Shown one piece after another: positions 35,765 through 47,000 of a DNA stretch of 64,000 bases (position 1 is its first letter; each line of letters starts with the position of its first letter). Position numbers and translations under genes: made by a program. Under the pieces are notes generated by a model. The model saw only the letters and a list, made by a program, of their open reading frames with translations, was not told the origin of the DNA and ran no database searches. This stretch comes from Dendrobium chrysotoxum (Eukaryota > Streptophyta > Magnoliopsida > Asparagales > Orchidaceae), in NCBI GenBank assembly GCA_019925795.1, contig CM034305.1:62422573-62486572 (forward strand), read 5' to 3'.

Positions 35765-36784
35765 TGATACGTCATCGAAAAATTATCTTGATCGGGCACG
35801 AATCTCGAGGAAAAACTCAAGTTGGAAACTTCAAAAATTAATTCGGAGACCATTTAAACTCCAATTTCAGCAAGCTTATAGTCGAACTGAGCGTCTCGGA
35901 AATACGAATCCAACAACACCAAATTCGACTCAATCTGAGCCCGAACAAGTCCAAATCAAGTACCCGAAGTGCTGTTGGAAGCATCGAATAGCAATTTGAG
36001 TTACCAAACGGTCTCCGATTTTGACAAGCTTATAGTCGAATCGAGCGGCTCGACGAGACGAATCCAACGAGCCCAAGATGGCAGAATTATGATACCATTA
36101 AGACCTTAAGATACTCAATAAACGGTTCATGATCAAGGGATTCAATATGAGCCGTTCATTCGGATCACTCCCTATTTGCCCCTGATCCCTCACATATTTA
36201 CGGGCTATGCCACTCCAGAAAAACTATAAATAGCCCCTCATTTCTCTTAAGAGGGGACCCAAGCCAAGAAGAGAAGAAGAGAAGAGAAGTCTAGGAGGGA
36301 ACAGCTCCTCCTCGACCACCGCCGGAACACCGCCGGAACTTCGCCGGAACTCCGCCGGAACACCACCGGAGCACCACCGGGTGCCCGAGGGACGCCGGAG
36401 CTCTGCCCGATGCCGGAGCAACATCGGAATTCTGCCCGACGCCAGAATTCTACCCGACACCCGAGTGACCCCGGCCTTCTTTCCAAGTGACGCCGGAATT
36501 CTGTCTGACGCCCGAGTGACGTCAGAACTCTGCTTGGCCTTGTAATTGATACTCATTGTAATCTGATCATCCTGAATTTAAAGGACGAGTCAGCCTCGTG
36601 TATTTCAAACAACACTAGTGGAACTCTTTCAACTGGGCGTGGCCCCATGGTTTTTTCCCTTTCCAGGGTTTTCCACGTATAAATTCTGGTGTTATTATCT
36701 CAATTTTGTTTGTGTGCTGGATATACGTACAATGCTGAGACGGAAAATTAAAATCTATCGCCGCGTATATTTGAGTCCGCAACA
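35765..36784 (+). repeat. 3' LTR of the Tat-type element
   Basis: Same length as the 5' LTR and nearly identical by eye. Begins TGATACGTCATCG and ends GTCCGCAACA. Confidence 0.9.
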
Positions 36785-36796
36785 AAAGTATATTTA

Positions 36797-36925
36797 GGCT
36801 TCGTTTGGGACAGCTTTCTTTTTTACTTTCTAAAGCAAGTTTTTAGTACAAAAATTTTTAATTAGAAATTTTTATTCTAAAATACTGCTTTAGAAAATGG
36901 TAAGAAAATTATCCCAAACGAAACC
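36797..36925. mobile_element. Tourist-like MITE (129 bp)
   Basis: Ends GGCTTCGTTTGGGA and TCCCAAACGAAACC, flanked by TTA (36794-36796 and 36926-36928). One of the cleanest copies of the local family, 9 bp from the 3' LTR. Confidence 0.8.
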
Positions 36926-36929
36926 TTAT

Positions 36930-38700
36930 TCTATAGTTAGCGTCATAGAATGGTGATGATTTTTTTCTTTGCATCCAATTTGAGCACACTAATTTATATT
37001 TTTTTTATTAATATTTGACTTCAATACTCCCTATTCCAAAATTATAATAATAATATTTTTCTTCTATTTTTAAAAGATACTTTTTTTAATATATATACCA
37101 TGATGAGTGAGCTCAATTGAATTCCTTTTTTTCTCTGAGTGAAACTCTTTGGTGCTGTGAACAGATTCAACACTACTACATAAAACCTCAGCCCCTCAAT
37201 TCTCTAATCAGCCATTCTTAGTTGTTTTCTTATGATTTTTGTTAAGGGTTTTAGACTTTTTTGAGTCTGCTTTTTCCAACTTCTTCTGTATGAAGGTCAA
37301 AAAGTTATCCAACCCATCATCCCAATCTGAACCCGACCTAAAAAAGTCAGGTTCTGGTAGCCCCGTTTAATAAATAGGTCAGATTCGGGTTTGATTTTTC
37401 GACCCATTTATTAAATGTGTTAAATTCGGATTGATCCGTGAACTCATTTTTTATCCAAAAAAGACCCCTTTAATGTTTTTTTTCCTTAATTTTTTTACTT
37501 GTTGGTATAATCTTCTCATTTTTTTATCAAATATGTTAAATTTTATAGTTAATAAGTTATAAAAAAATTTAACCAAAACGGGTTAATGATTCAGGTAGGG
37601 GCCATTCGGGTTGCTAACAAGTCGGATTCGGGTTATTATTTTAGACCCGTTTATTAAACAGGTCGGATCAGCTTCACTGGATTTAGGTCGGGTAAATTTC
37701 AAGTCAGACCCAAATCCTACCCGTTTTGACACCGACTTGAGCTCTTTTACTATAGTTCTTTTTGGCTTCATCTTGCAACCTCTTGCTTTCTAATATATAT
37801 GCATATATCAGCTTCCCCGCATTGAATTCTAAGCTTCATTTTCTTCATCTGTTCACAAACAAAGGACCTCTGTTCAGCTGAACCAAACTTGACCACGTTT
37901 TTTGAAAGTTGAATCTTTATAAACAGTCCGTATAGTATAAAGTAGAGATATAAATGCTGAAGAGGGAACATCATTATACCTAATTTATTAACCCTGACTT
38001 CTGTTTCCAAAGATGTGTAAGCCAACATAAAGAAGAATCCCCTCCCTCTTTACTTCTTCATTTTTTTCATCCATTGGCTACTTCTCAGAGTTCAAAGTTC
38101 AAATCCTAACAATCATAATAACGTTCCTATTTGTTCCCATTCAATAAATACTTTCATAAATGAGAGTACTGGTGTTTGATGGTTGCTGAAAAAAAAATAT
38201 TTAGTGTGAAAATGATCTTAGGCTCGATAGAGATTTATCTCGCCGAGCCACTTGATTTGACTGTATGCATGCAACATATGGAGATTATTTGATCCCTCAA
38301 TTAGTATTTAGAAGTTTTTAAATATATTTAACATGCTTGACGGAAGCTTATTTGGAGTCATATCAGATCGTTTCTGATATCGATGGTTTCGTATCTTCGA
38401 GGTATTCAGTTTGACTATAAGTTTACTGATATTAGAATTCGATTGGTCGTGGAATTAATTCCGGAAGTTTCTAATTAAAAAATTATCTCGAGATTTGTGC
38501 CTATCAAATTTTTTTTTTTGGAGACATATCAATATTTCGTATCTTTGAGATATTCAATTTAACTATAAGTTTATTGAGTTGGATTGGTCAAAAAGATATT
38601 TCGAGATTCGTGCCTATCAAACAAATTTTTTACAGACTTATCAAGATTGCAAACATCCAGCTCATTCAGATTACCATGACATTTACTTCACAACTCTGCA
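36930..38700. other. Intergenic DNA upstream of TAS3, with a degenerate hAT-like patch
   Basis: About 37290-37735 carries inverted CGGGT/ACCCG words and TTTTGACACCG like the hAT family at 25219, but no bounded termini. The rest is AT-rich with no gene recognised. Confidence 0.4.
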
Positions 38701-38719
38701 CTTCTTCTTTCTTTTTTCC

Positions 38720-38726
38720 TATAAAG
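38720..38726 (+). promoter_or_regulatory. TATA box upstream of TAS3
   Basis: TATAAAG on the plus strand, 218 bp before the end of which no other strong TATA was seen; a start about 30 bp downstream (near 38750) would put both miR390 sites within the first 410 bases of the transcript. Confidence 0.5.
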
Positions 38727-38751
38727 GTCTCTCTATGGCTTTAAGTCTTCA

Positions 38752-38820
38752 ATGGGGCTTCCTTTGCCCTTTCTTGTGCCATCTGCCTATGCTTTTGGAG
38801 ATGGCCTCAGGGAGACTTAG
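38752..38820 (+). CDS. Short open frame in the TAS3 leader (22 residues)
   Basis: Begins MGLPLPFLVPSAYAF and stops 123 bp upstream of the 5' miR390 site. Short ORFs upstream of the miR390 site are known in TAS3 RNAs and can influence tasiRNA production through ribosome position. An overlapping alternative frame (38735-38830, 31 residues) begins before the predicted transcription start. Whether either is translated is unknown. Confidence 0.25.
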   Translation: MGLPLPFLVPSAYAFGDGLRET

Positions 38821-38943
38821 TGAATCATGATCCCATTCTTCCTCTTGGTAGCTAGAGATTGGTAGAGATGATTTTTGCATGGAAGAGATATAAGAAGAGA
38901 TTGAAGCATCCCAATAATAGCGGAGAACGTGTTACTTTCACAA

Positions 38944-38964
38944 GGCGCTATCCTTATTGAGCTT
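38944..38964 (+). promoter_or_regulatory. 5' miR390 binding site of TAS3
   Basis: Starts GGCGCTATCC and ends TGAGCTT, both complementary to miR390. Three central bases differ from perfect complement (T, A, T for C, C, C). Mismatch opposite the middle of the miRNA is what makes the 5' TAS3 site bound but not cut. Confidence 0.85.
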
Positions 38965-39020
38965 TTTTCTCTCTGTCTTTCGTTCCTCTCGTCTTTGTCA
39001 TTCTTAAGCTTCATGTTATT

Positions 39021-39041
39021 TTCTTGATCTTGCAAGACTTT
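39021..39041 (+). ncRNA. tasiARF-like siRNA in register 5'D6(+)
   Basis: Begins TTCTTGATCTTGCAAGAC and ends TTT. Compared with the widely conserved tasiARF it has T for C at position 8 and C for T at position 13. Against the conserved ARF target (AGGTCTTGCAAGGTCAAGAA) the first is a G:U pair and the second turns the usual U:G wobble into C:G, so pairing is retained. It lies exactly 5 x 21 nt upstream of the first register of the 3' cleavage site. Confidence 0.85.
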
Positions 39042-39135
39042 TCAAATAAGAAGAGCTTATCATTGCCGCCTTCTATTCCGTTTATGTCTATTCTTATCAT
39101 CAACATTCTTGTTGGTGGGCTCCTTTTTCTTACTC

Positions 39136-39156
39136 TTGTCTATCCCTCTAGAGCTT
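39136..39156 (+). promoter_or_regulatory. 3' (cleaved) miR390 site of TAS3
   Basis: Contains CTATCCCTC followed by two changed bases and GAGCTT, complementary to miR390 across the cleavage position. The mismatches fall at the miRNA 3' end and at positions 7-8. Predicted cut between 39146 and 39147. Confidence 0.8.
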
Positions 39157-39379
39157 GTTTGTATTTTAATGAAATTTGAGAGCCAATAAGCTTACTTATT
39201 ACCTAAGAAACAGAATATATTTCATAGATGAGCATTGAACAAGCCATGGCTGCCTATAGCAAATATGTTTTTAGAACTGTTCTATTTGAAATTTTTCATA
39301 GCCTTCAGTATAGAGAAATTCTCTCATTGCATGTTAAATGATGTAGAATTCCTTGTGAGTTTGTCCGGAAATTAATTTA

Positions 39380-39505
39380 GATTTTATTTGGGATATTTTT
39401 TTTTATTACTTTTTTAAAAAAAATTAGTATAAAAATATATAAAATAAAAAATTATATTAAAAAATTATTTTAAAAAGTAGTAAGAAAGCTTTCCCAAACA
39501 AAGCC
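39380..39505. mobile_element. Tourist-like MITE (126 bp), left end eroded
   Basis: Left end GATTTTATTTGGGA, right end TTCCCAAACAAAGCC, flanked by TTA (39377-39379 and 39506-39508). Related to the copies at 36797 and 40340. It lies just downstream of TAS3. Confidence 0.65.
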
Positions 39506-39770
39506 TTAGTTGCTCATTCTCTGCAATTTTTTGTTGGTTATGATGTTTTTTTGTTTAAGTAATTATGCATGCTTTTTGGTTTTTGGGAAGCAAACGGTGA
39601 TTTCTCTGGTTGGGTTTTGCACTGGTGCGTAAATTTATTATTGTTTAAGGATCAGAGCTCTTGACTGTTAACATTTTACAAAGCTTGTCTGTTCTAGATT
39701 ACTTTAAATGGTGTAAGAAATTAACAAAACTCAAGGAGCTAGAGAACTGAACCTGCTTAAAAAGATTTGC

Positions 39771-40146
39771 TTCGGGGTGAAAACGAATCGAGCCGAGTCA
39801 AATTCTAGCTTAATTGAACCAACCTTGTTTCATTTATATTTAGCTCAAAGTTAAGCACGACTCAAATGCTCGAGCTCCATAAAAAAAGCTCGAGCTTGAC
39901 ACATTTTTGAAGCTTGAATTCTTATTTTGAATATGATAAATGTTGATATAACAATTGATATTAATAGAATTTGCTCAAGAAATCGATGAGCCCAACCTTG
40001 AAAATCTTAAGTTCGAGCTCATATTATATAGGCGTTCAAATGTAAGCTCAAATTTGAACTCTTAGCTCATAAACTCAACTCACAGTCTCGCTAGCGAGTC
40101 AAGTTTGAGGGGGCTCACAAGCAAGCCTTGCTCACTTACACCCCTA
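39771..40146. mobile_element. hAT-like MITE (~376 bp)
   Basis: Right end CACTTACACCCCTA mirrors the left CGGGGTGAAAACGAATCG imperfectly. The interior has GAGCTCGA/TCGAGC words like the element at 2926. Flanks (atttgctt, atttagct) match only partly, so the left boundary is approximate. Confidence 0.5.
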
Positions 40147-40339
40147 ATTTAGCTAGACTTCCCCAGAATTATCTGCATAAATTGAAGTCTAATTTACTCT
40201 TAAATCAACATTCCGTTTTCAGACAAAAGATAATGGGCTAAAAAGTTGGCTAACCTACCAACAGAACAAGCAAAAAAAAGCATTCATCTAATTACATACC
40301 CCCAAAAAAGGGGACAAATCAGTTCAAAATAGAGATTAA

Positions 40340-40432
40340 GGCTCCGTTTGGGACAGTTTTTTTATTACGTCTTAAAACAACTTTTTAGTATTAAAATTAA
40401 AAAGCAGTAAGAAAGCCGTCTCAAACGAAGCC
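40340..40432. mobile_element. Tourist-like MITE (93 bp) just downstream of XBAT32
   Basis: Ends GGCTCCGTTTGGGA and TCTCAAACGAAGCC, flanked by TAA (40337-40339 and 40433-40435). It starts 132 bp past the stop codon of the minus-strand E3 ligase gene, so it may be transcribed in its 3' UTR. Confidence 0.75.
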
Positions 40433-40564
40433 TAAGAAGAAAATTAAGCAAATCAAAAACACAAATGAAAGAATAGGACCAACCAAAGAATTGGTAAAAT
40501 CAACTCAACCAAAACCAAACAATGCATACAATCAACTCTAGCAGCCATAAATGACCGTTACATG

Positions 40565-41034
40565 CTAATTGGCAGCAAATATCCAAAGCCTTCTACCACT
40601 ATCCCTCTGTGAAGAAGAACGAGATAATCCCAACCTTGAGCATCTTATAAGGCTTGGGCTGGTCTCTGAAGCCCCCATACAGAAAGAGGAGCTATGCCTC
40701 ATGGATGAAAATCTCTGGCAGCTAAGAGATCTAAAGGAAGCAGAGCCAAGAGGTGGTATACCGGTGCAGCCGAAATCAGGCCTGCATGACTGGATCACCC
40801 TTGTGGCATCTGATTCTGATCTGACAGCCGGGCATGTTGTGCATAAGGATAGTGATAGGCTGGTCCTTGACGGTTCGCTGATTGGGCTTCCACATGGCAA
40901 GCTCGAAAATGAGATGATCGCATTCCGGCATAGAGGGCAAGGTATCGATCCTGGTGGGCCGGAAATGACAGTGGAGGTGGTGTTTGTCGAGCAGAGATAA
41001 AGCGCACACCTAGTGCAAAACTCGTGGCTACAAC
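40565..41034 (-). CDS. XBAT32: XBAT32-like exon 10 (second half of RING, C-terminal tail, stop)
   Basis: 470 bp including TAG at 40565-40567. Reads GCSHEFCTRCALYLCS, GPPGSIPCPLCRNAIISF, then a Ser/Arg-rich tail (SFRSLSCQRF, RSSSQRDSGRRLW) typical of the family. Acceptor ATTTCAG. Confidence 0.92.
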
Positions 41035-44000
41035 CTGAAATCATAAGAACTCATATCAGTTCCATTATGTAATTCGATTTTTCTTCTAACGACATGAGTG
41101 GCTAACTGCATTTGAAACAAGAAAGATGCAAATTTTCATTTGAGGTGGTTCATGCTTCTCTGCTTTTGCAGTTTAAAATTGCTTTTTCAATCATATTTAT
41201 ATTATGCTATTCCAAACGCAGCTATTTCATTTTCAATACAAAAATTTGAAAAATAGTGAAAAGCTGGTATCCAAATGAATATTAATTTTATTGACTATTT
41301 TTCCTATCACAGAAGCAGTAACAAAGCTGTCTCAAACGAGTTACAAATGAAAGCAAAGACGACAAACAGTCTTACTGATATTTGAAGATGACCATGTAAA
41401 ACAATGGTAAGAAAACAAAAGAGCTATAAGTTGGCTGCATTCTTCAAGAAATATATACCTTCTGCAGACACAGTGCATGTCCTTTCCAAACAAACAGCAC
41501 AAGGATCAAAACTTGGAGGACACTGGATTGTACCTCTCCATCCATGTTCTCTACAAACATGAAGACAAGAAACAATTCAAACTCCTTGCTTTTTAAGCTC
41601 ATAAATTTGACCAGATAATTACTTCCAGAAAGAACTTAAATATTTATAGAATTGGCACAATATCTACAAAATACGCCGACTCCAAGAGATTTGATAAGGC
41701 AAATGATGATGAATATATAAAAAATGTACGCACCTAGCGATTGTCATGATGCTCATTAAGGGTAGAGATAAGTATGGAGAAGGAAGAACGTGCATTGAAC
41801 TCTGTTGTCTGCTCAGAATACCCTCAAGCCAATTTCTATTCCATGACCGAGCAACCATCAAAGGAGTCCATCTTTGGCCATGAAACATAAAACAGGTGAG
41901 CTTAAAAAAATCTCAATTTCGAGTGCATGAATGCAATGGAATAAAAAATTAAATATGATGAAGAAATGAAGGCTTCGAATATGTTTCAGAAACCAACTAT
42001 GACAGTTCTTTGGCAGAAATATCAAAAAAACAAAAAACCAAAGTGAAAATCTTTTTTGTTGCATCATAGTTCTGATTTGCCAAGCGAGGACGAAAAAACA
42101 AGGACGATGCTGTCGAGGGAGAGGAGCTCGTCTAGGATGATCTCGATGTCTCAGTTGTTGTTGTAAGAGCTCAAAGATGCAGTGGAGGCCGATGGAATTG
42201 AGACTATCAACTTACTGAAGGGCCAATAGAGACAGTGATGGCAACTAGAACAATTTCATACGTGATGACTCCTACGTTATCTCCAATATTGTGACTGAAA
42301 GCTCAATGAGAATTGTATAATTTTATCAATATTTAGGAGATTTAATAGTTGTGCCAAAAAATATTCGGGATTTAACATCCTAAGAATTCAATAAATCTGT
42401 ATTTAGATGATTTAGTAGCCAAACAATCTCTTACAAAATTTTATATAAATAGACGATTATAAGGCATGAAAAGAAAGTTTAAGTCAACAAAAATTTCTAT
42501 TCCGATTTTAAATTTTATGAAATTAAATTAGATGTGCGATTCCTTCGAGTGCAATCATCTAATTTTACGGGACGTAATCTCTATACCGACAAGAGGTTAA
42601 ATTTCCCACTTTGGGTGAAAACTTTTACTGAATTTCTTTAAAATCATATTATTAGATTGCTAGAGTTCTTAATTTTATTCAAATTTGATACAACTAGGGC
42701 TTAATTGTAGTGAATAAATTGTACTTGTTAACTAATTTTATGTGGCTCAAACTCCTTGCTAATTTTATTTGACTATTGAATGATCATTTAGGTTTTAGTT
42801 CCCATCATTGCTAGTTTGCATCCAAGGAAAATAAGTATTTTGTCTATTTAGTATTATGTAATCTATGAATCTTAATATCTATTATGTGATTTACATTAAT
42901 CCGTTCAAATTGCATTAAAAATCTATTCCTTCTATAATCATGCATCACAAGTATTTAAAAAGTAGGTGGAAAGAACTTAGAACTACTGCCGAAAAAACAA
43001 CACCCTGACTAATGGTTTATAAGGTAAGATAAATGATTCTTTAATTTCATAATGTAGCAATACTCAAATCTAATGAAAAATTCTTCTCGAGTATAAAAAG
43101 ACAACTAGAATAATTTTTGTGAATTTAATACTACATAGAAGTACTTAGTTTTAAATCACTTTATCTTTGTTTGGCATAACTCATCTGATTTTGTTATCTT
43201 GGTGAGATATATATGAATGATATATATTTTTTTTATCAGGAGAAATCAAAATAGAGTTATTGAGGTAAGGAACTAACTAGAAATGTTATTCTTAACTGAA
43301 CATTTTGGTTGATCCAAGTATTTCTTGGGCATCTAATTTGCCTACATCAAAGGAGTTTGCATACTGGGCTTCATGAAGAAACTAATCTATTAGGTTATAA
43401 GGGTGTTGACATTCCTATTAACATTTAGAAGATTTTAGATACAAAAAAAAAATTGAAGATGAGTCTCATTATTGGTGGATATATCTGATTATTACTGGAC
43501 CAATATTTTCATGAAGAAACTACAGGGATAACATTGGGAGGCTAACAAATGTCTCATCAAGTATATTAAGAAGTCATCAAAAAAAGACTTCTATATTAAA
43601 AAAATGGATACCTTAATGTGAATGTGATAGAACACAGCCACCAAAGTGCAAGAAATTGCTGAATTCAAGAAATTTAGCAAGAATGATGCAGAAATTGTAA
43701 ACGAAATCGAGAAAACAACAAGTTTAAGTCTCCAATTCAACAAAAGAACAAGAAAATCAGCAAACGATACAAGGATCTTCAATTCGAGAGGAAGATCCAA
43801 CTCTCCAAATCTTTAGCCAAAGACTAGAGCCCTAGCACCACACAAGAGATCCTAAATTCATATTCAAATTCAAGATCAAACCCTAACCCTCACAAGAGAA
43901 ACTAATTAAAGCAAAGAGGACAATTACAAAATCCCTAAACAGCCCCTAATTCAAATTTTTCCTCCCAAAGCAAGGTTTAATTGAGTTGTGGGCCCCATCT

Positions 44001-47000
44001 CTCCAGCCAGCCCCCTCTCTGATGTGGCCTACAACAACTAAAACCTGAACAGAGGGACACATTATCATAGGAGCTACCGTCCCACTACCTCTATAACCAT
44101 TTTCTGTTTTAGTAGTATTGCTTTTGCATTTACTTTTATCATATTTACTAATTATAGTTACAGGGTTTACTACTACTCACATATATACAATGAAAGGAGG
44201 AAAACAAAGACAGCTTTTAGTTTTCAATACAAATCACTAGTATTTGGGTATTCCCTATTTTTTCCGTCTTTCTTGCGTCTCTTCTTGCAGGTTAGCCGAA
44301 GAAGTTGCTTCATTCTGGTATCAGAGCTAGCTTACATGAAAATGGCGGAAGGAAGCTCGAGTAGAGTTCCTGACAAGGATCGGAGCTTGGAAGCCTTGTG
44401 GGCAGGCAGTCTAGCTTCACTCGGCGATTGGACGATCTAACAGTGGAGTTCTTCCGGCTATCAGCGAAAGTGCGAAATGATTTGGCCACTCTCAAAACAG
44501 CAGCAGGTATTACCACAACCAATAGACCACAGCCACTAGCAGGTGCTTCATTGGCTCGACCTCCAGTGACCGAAGCTAGGCACCCGAGAAGGCCACCAGT
44601 AGCTTTTCCAGATGTGTCGGATTCTGAAAAGGAGCTGGGTGTTAACGTAGGGAGAATGCGGATTCAGCGGATGAAGCTCCAGTCCAATTTTATGATGCCC
44701 CGAGACGTCAAGCTGGGTGTCCTCGAGAACAAGCTGAATTTCGGGTGAAATTGGATATCCCCTTCTTTGAAGGAAGGCTGCAAGTCGAAGACTATTTGGA
44801 TTGGGAGCGAGCTGTTGAAACTTTCTTTGAATACATGGAAATTGATCCCGAAAAATAGGTCAAGTACGTTACCTGTAGATTAAAGGGAGGCGCTGGTGCT
44901 TGGTGGCTGCAATTACTACAAAACAGGAGGAGGGAAGTCAAAGGACAGGTTCGAAGTTGGTTCCGGATGAAACAATTATTGCGAGGACACTTTTTGCCAA
45001 CAGACTATGAACAGATGTTGTATCTACAATATCAACATTGCTCACAGGATCAAGGACTGTGGGAGATTATACTGAGGAATTCTATCGTTTAAGCCCTCGT
45101 AACAATCTCAATGAGTTTGATAGTCAGTTGGTTGCTCGATATATTGGTGGATTAAAAGAAGTCATTCAAGATAAGCTTGAACTCAACTCTATGTGGACTT
45201 TGTCACAAGCCGTTAATTTCGCCTTGAAGGCTGAATCCCAATTGCAAAGACACTCTCGGAGTTTTCAAAACCGGCGCCAGTACAGTGAACAATCCAATGT
45301 TAATTCCGTGAAAGCCCCACCTCCAGCAATACCCCTTACTGCTCTTGTTCCCACAGATAATCAGGTCCAAGGGAAGTTCAAAACCACTGCCAAGGACAAT
45401 CTGAATACTAGACCAAATCCCTTGAAGTGTTTTTGATGCTTACAGCCAGAACATAAGTCCAACGAATGCCCCAACAGACCTCAGATCCAATTACTAGAAG
45501 GAGATATTGGTGAAGAAGGCCTTGATCCGGCTACGGGAGACCAAGATTTTGATACAAGAGTTGAAGTTTTAAGGGGAGATGAAGGCGAACCCCTTGTATG
45601 TGTCCTTGAGAAGATACTCATTGCTCCTCGTCAATCCATCCCTTCTCAATGGAATGCACTATTTCGGACTCGTTGTACGATCAATGGCAAAGTTTGTGAT
45701 TTAGTTATTGATAGTGGGTGCACCGAGAATGTTATTTCTCGAGCAGCCGTGCAAGCCTTACAACTGAAAGTTACACGTAACCCGCAGCCGTACAAGATCA
45801 GTTGGATCAAAAGGGGAAATGAAATCTTAGTTTCAGAGATGTGTCGTGTGACGTTTTCAATCGGAAAACATTATGTATGTGAGGTCAATTGTGACGTCTT
45901 GGATATGGACGTCTGCCATATAATTTTGGGACGCCCGTGGCAATTTGATGCTGGTGTCGTTCACGATTGTAGAACTAACACATACTCTATTGAATGGAAG
46001 GGGTGTCAGCTGCGCTTACTACCCAGACCGAATGAACTCAGTTCCACTATTCACAAGGAAAGCAGTGCAGTTTATGTTGTATCTGGCCGATCCCTCATGC
46101 AGTCCAAGCTACCCTTTAGCCCTGTATTGGCTCTGGTAGCTAGTGATGACTCCCATGTGCCAACATCTACAACTCTTCCTGTAGAAATTCAACAATTATT
46201 GGCTGAATTTTCAGATGTGTCCAACCGACCTTCCATCCCAGTTGCCTCCCTTGAGAAGTATTCAGCACAACATTGAACTAGTCCCAGGATCTGTACTACC
46301 CAATTTACCCTACTACCGCATGAGTCCAAGAGAGCATGACATACTCCAAGAGATTATTGAGGATCTGTTACAGAAGCAGTTGGTGCAACCCAGCCTCAGC
46401 CCGTGCGCCGTACCAGCATTAATTGTACCCAAAGAGGATGGGAAATGGCGTATGTGTATTGACAACCGGGCTATTAACAAAATTATTGTTAAATACCGTT
46501 TTCCTATTCCTCGTATATCCGATTTATTGGACAGGCTCCAGGGATCAACCATGTTCTCAAAATTAGATTTGCGAAGTGGTTATCACCAAATACGTATCCG
46601 CCCCGGCGATGAGTGGAAAACAGCTTTCAAGTCCAAAGAGGGCCTGTATGAATGGAAGGTGATGCCATTTGGGCTATGTAATGCCCCTTCAACTTTTATG
46701 AGATCGATGAACGAAGTGTTTAAGTCATTTATGGGCAAGTTTTGTATTGTATATTTTGATGATATTCTTATATTTAGCCTATCATACGAAGACCATCTAC
46801 TACACTTGAGGCTGATTTTTGAAAGCTTGCAAACTCATCAATTATATCTGAACCTTTCTAAATGTGCTTTTGCCACAGACACCATTCATTTCCTTGGATT
46901 TGCTATATCTTCGGATGGTATCTGCATGGACCCTCATAAGGTGTTAGCTATTCAGGAATGGCCACCACCGAAATCTATTTTTGATATCAGGAGCTTCTAT

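Larger units (their letters stand above)
30112..36784 (+). mobile_element. Complete non-autonomous Tat-type LTR retrotransposon (gag only, 6.7 kb)
   Basis: Two 1020-bp LTRs (30112-31131 and 35765-36784) flank a PBS, a gag gene, about 3 kb of repeats and a polypurine tract. Flanks aaaat and aaagt are a 5-bp target duplication with one mismatch. No protease, reverse transcriptase, RNase H or integrase domain occurs, so the element must have depended on enzymes of a relative. Such gag-bearing elements with long non-coding interiors are described as LARD-like. The LTRs differ at only scattered positions by eye, so it is the youngest large insertion in the window. Confidence 0.9.
38750..39200 (+). 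ncRNA. TAS3: TAS3 trans-acting siRNA precursor (ends approximate)
   Basis: TAS3 transcripts are bound by AGO7-miR390 at two sites, cut at the 3' site, copied by RDR6 and diced by DCL4 into 21-nt phased siRNAs. Some of these (tasiARF) target ARF2/3/4 mRNAs to control leaf polarity, phase change and lateral organs. Seen here: a 5' miR390 site (38944-38964) with central mismatches, a 3' site (39136-39156), and between them one tasiARF-like 21-mer (39021-39041). Cleavage between 39146 and 39147 gives 21-nt registers going back to exactly 39021-39041, the sixth (5'D6 plus). Site order, spacing (213 bp overall), register and the non-cleavable look of the 5' site all fit a short, single-tasiARF TAS3. 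Transcript ends are inferred, the start from the TATA box. Confidence 0.88.

Noticed and set aside
40569..41000. 143-codon plus-strand frame
   Set aside because: Antisense of exon 10 of the XBAT32-like gene.
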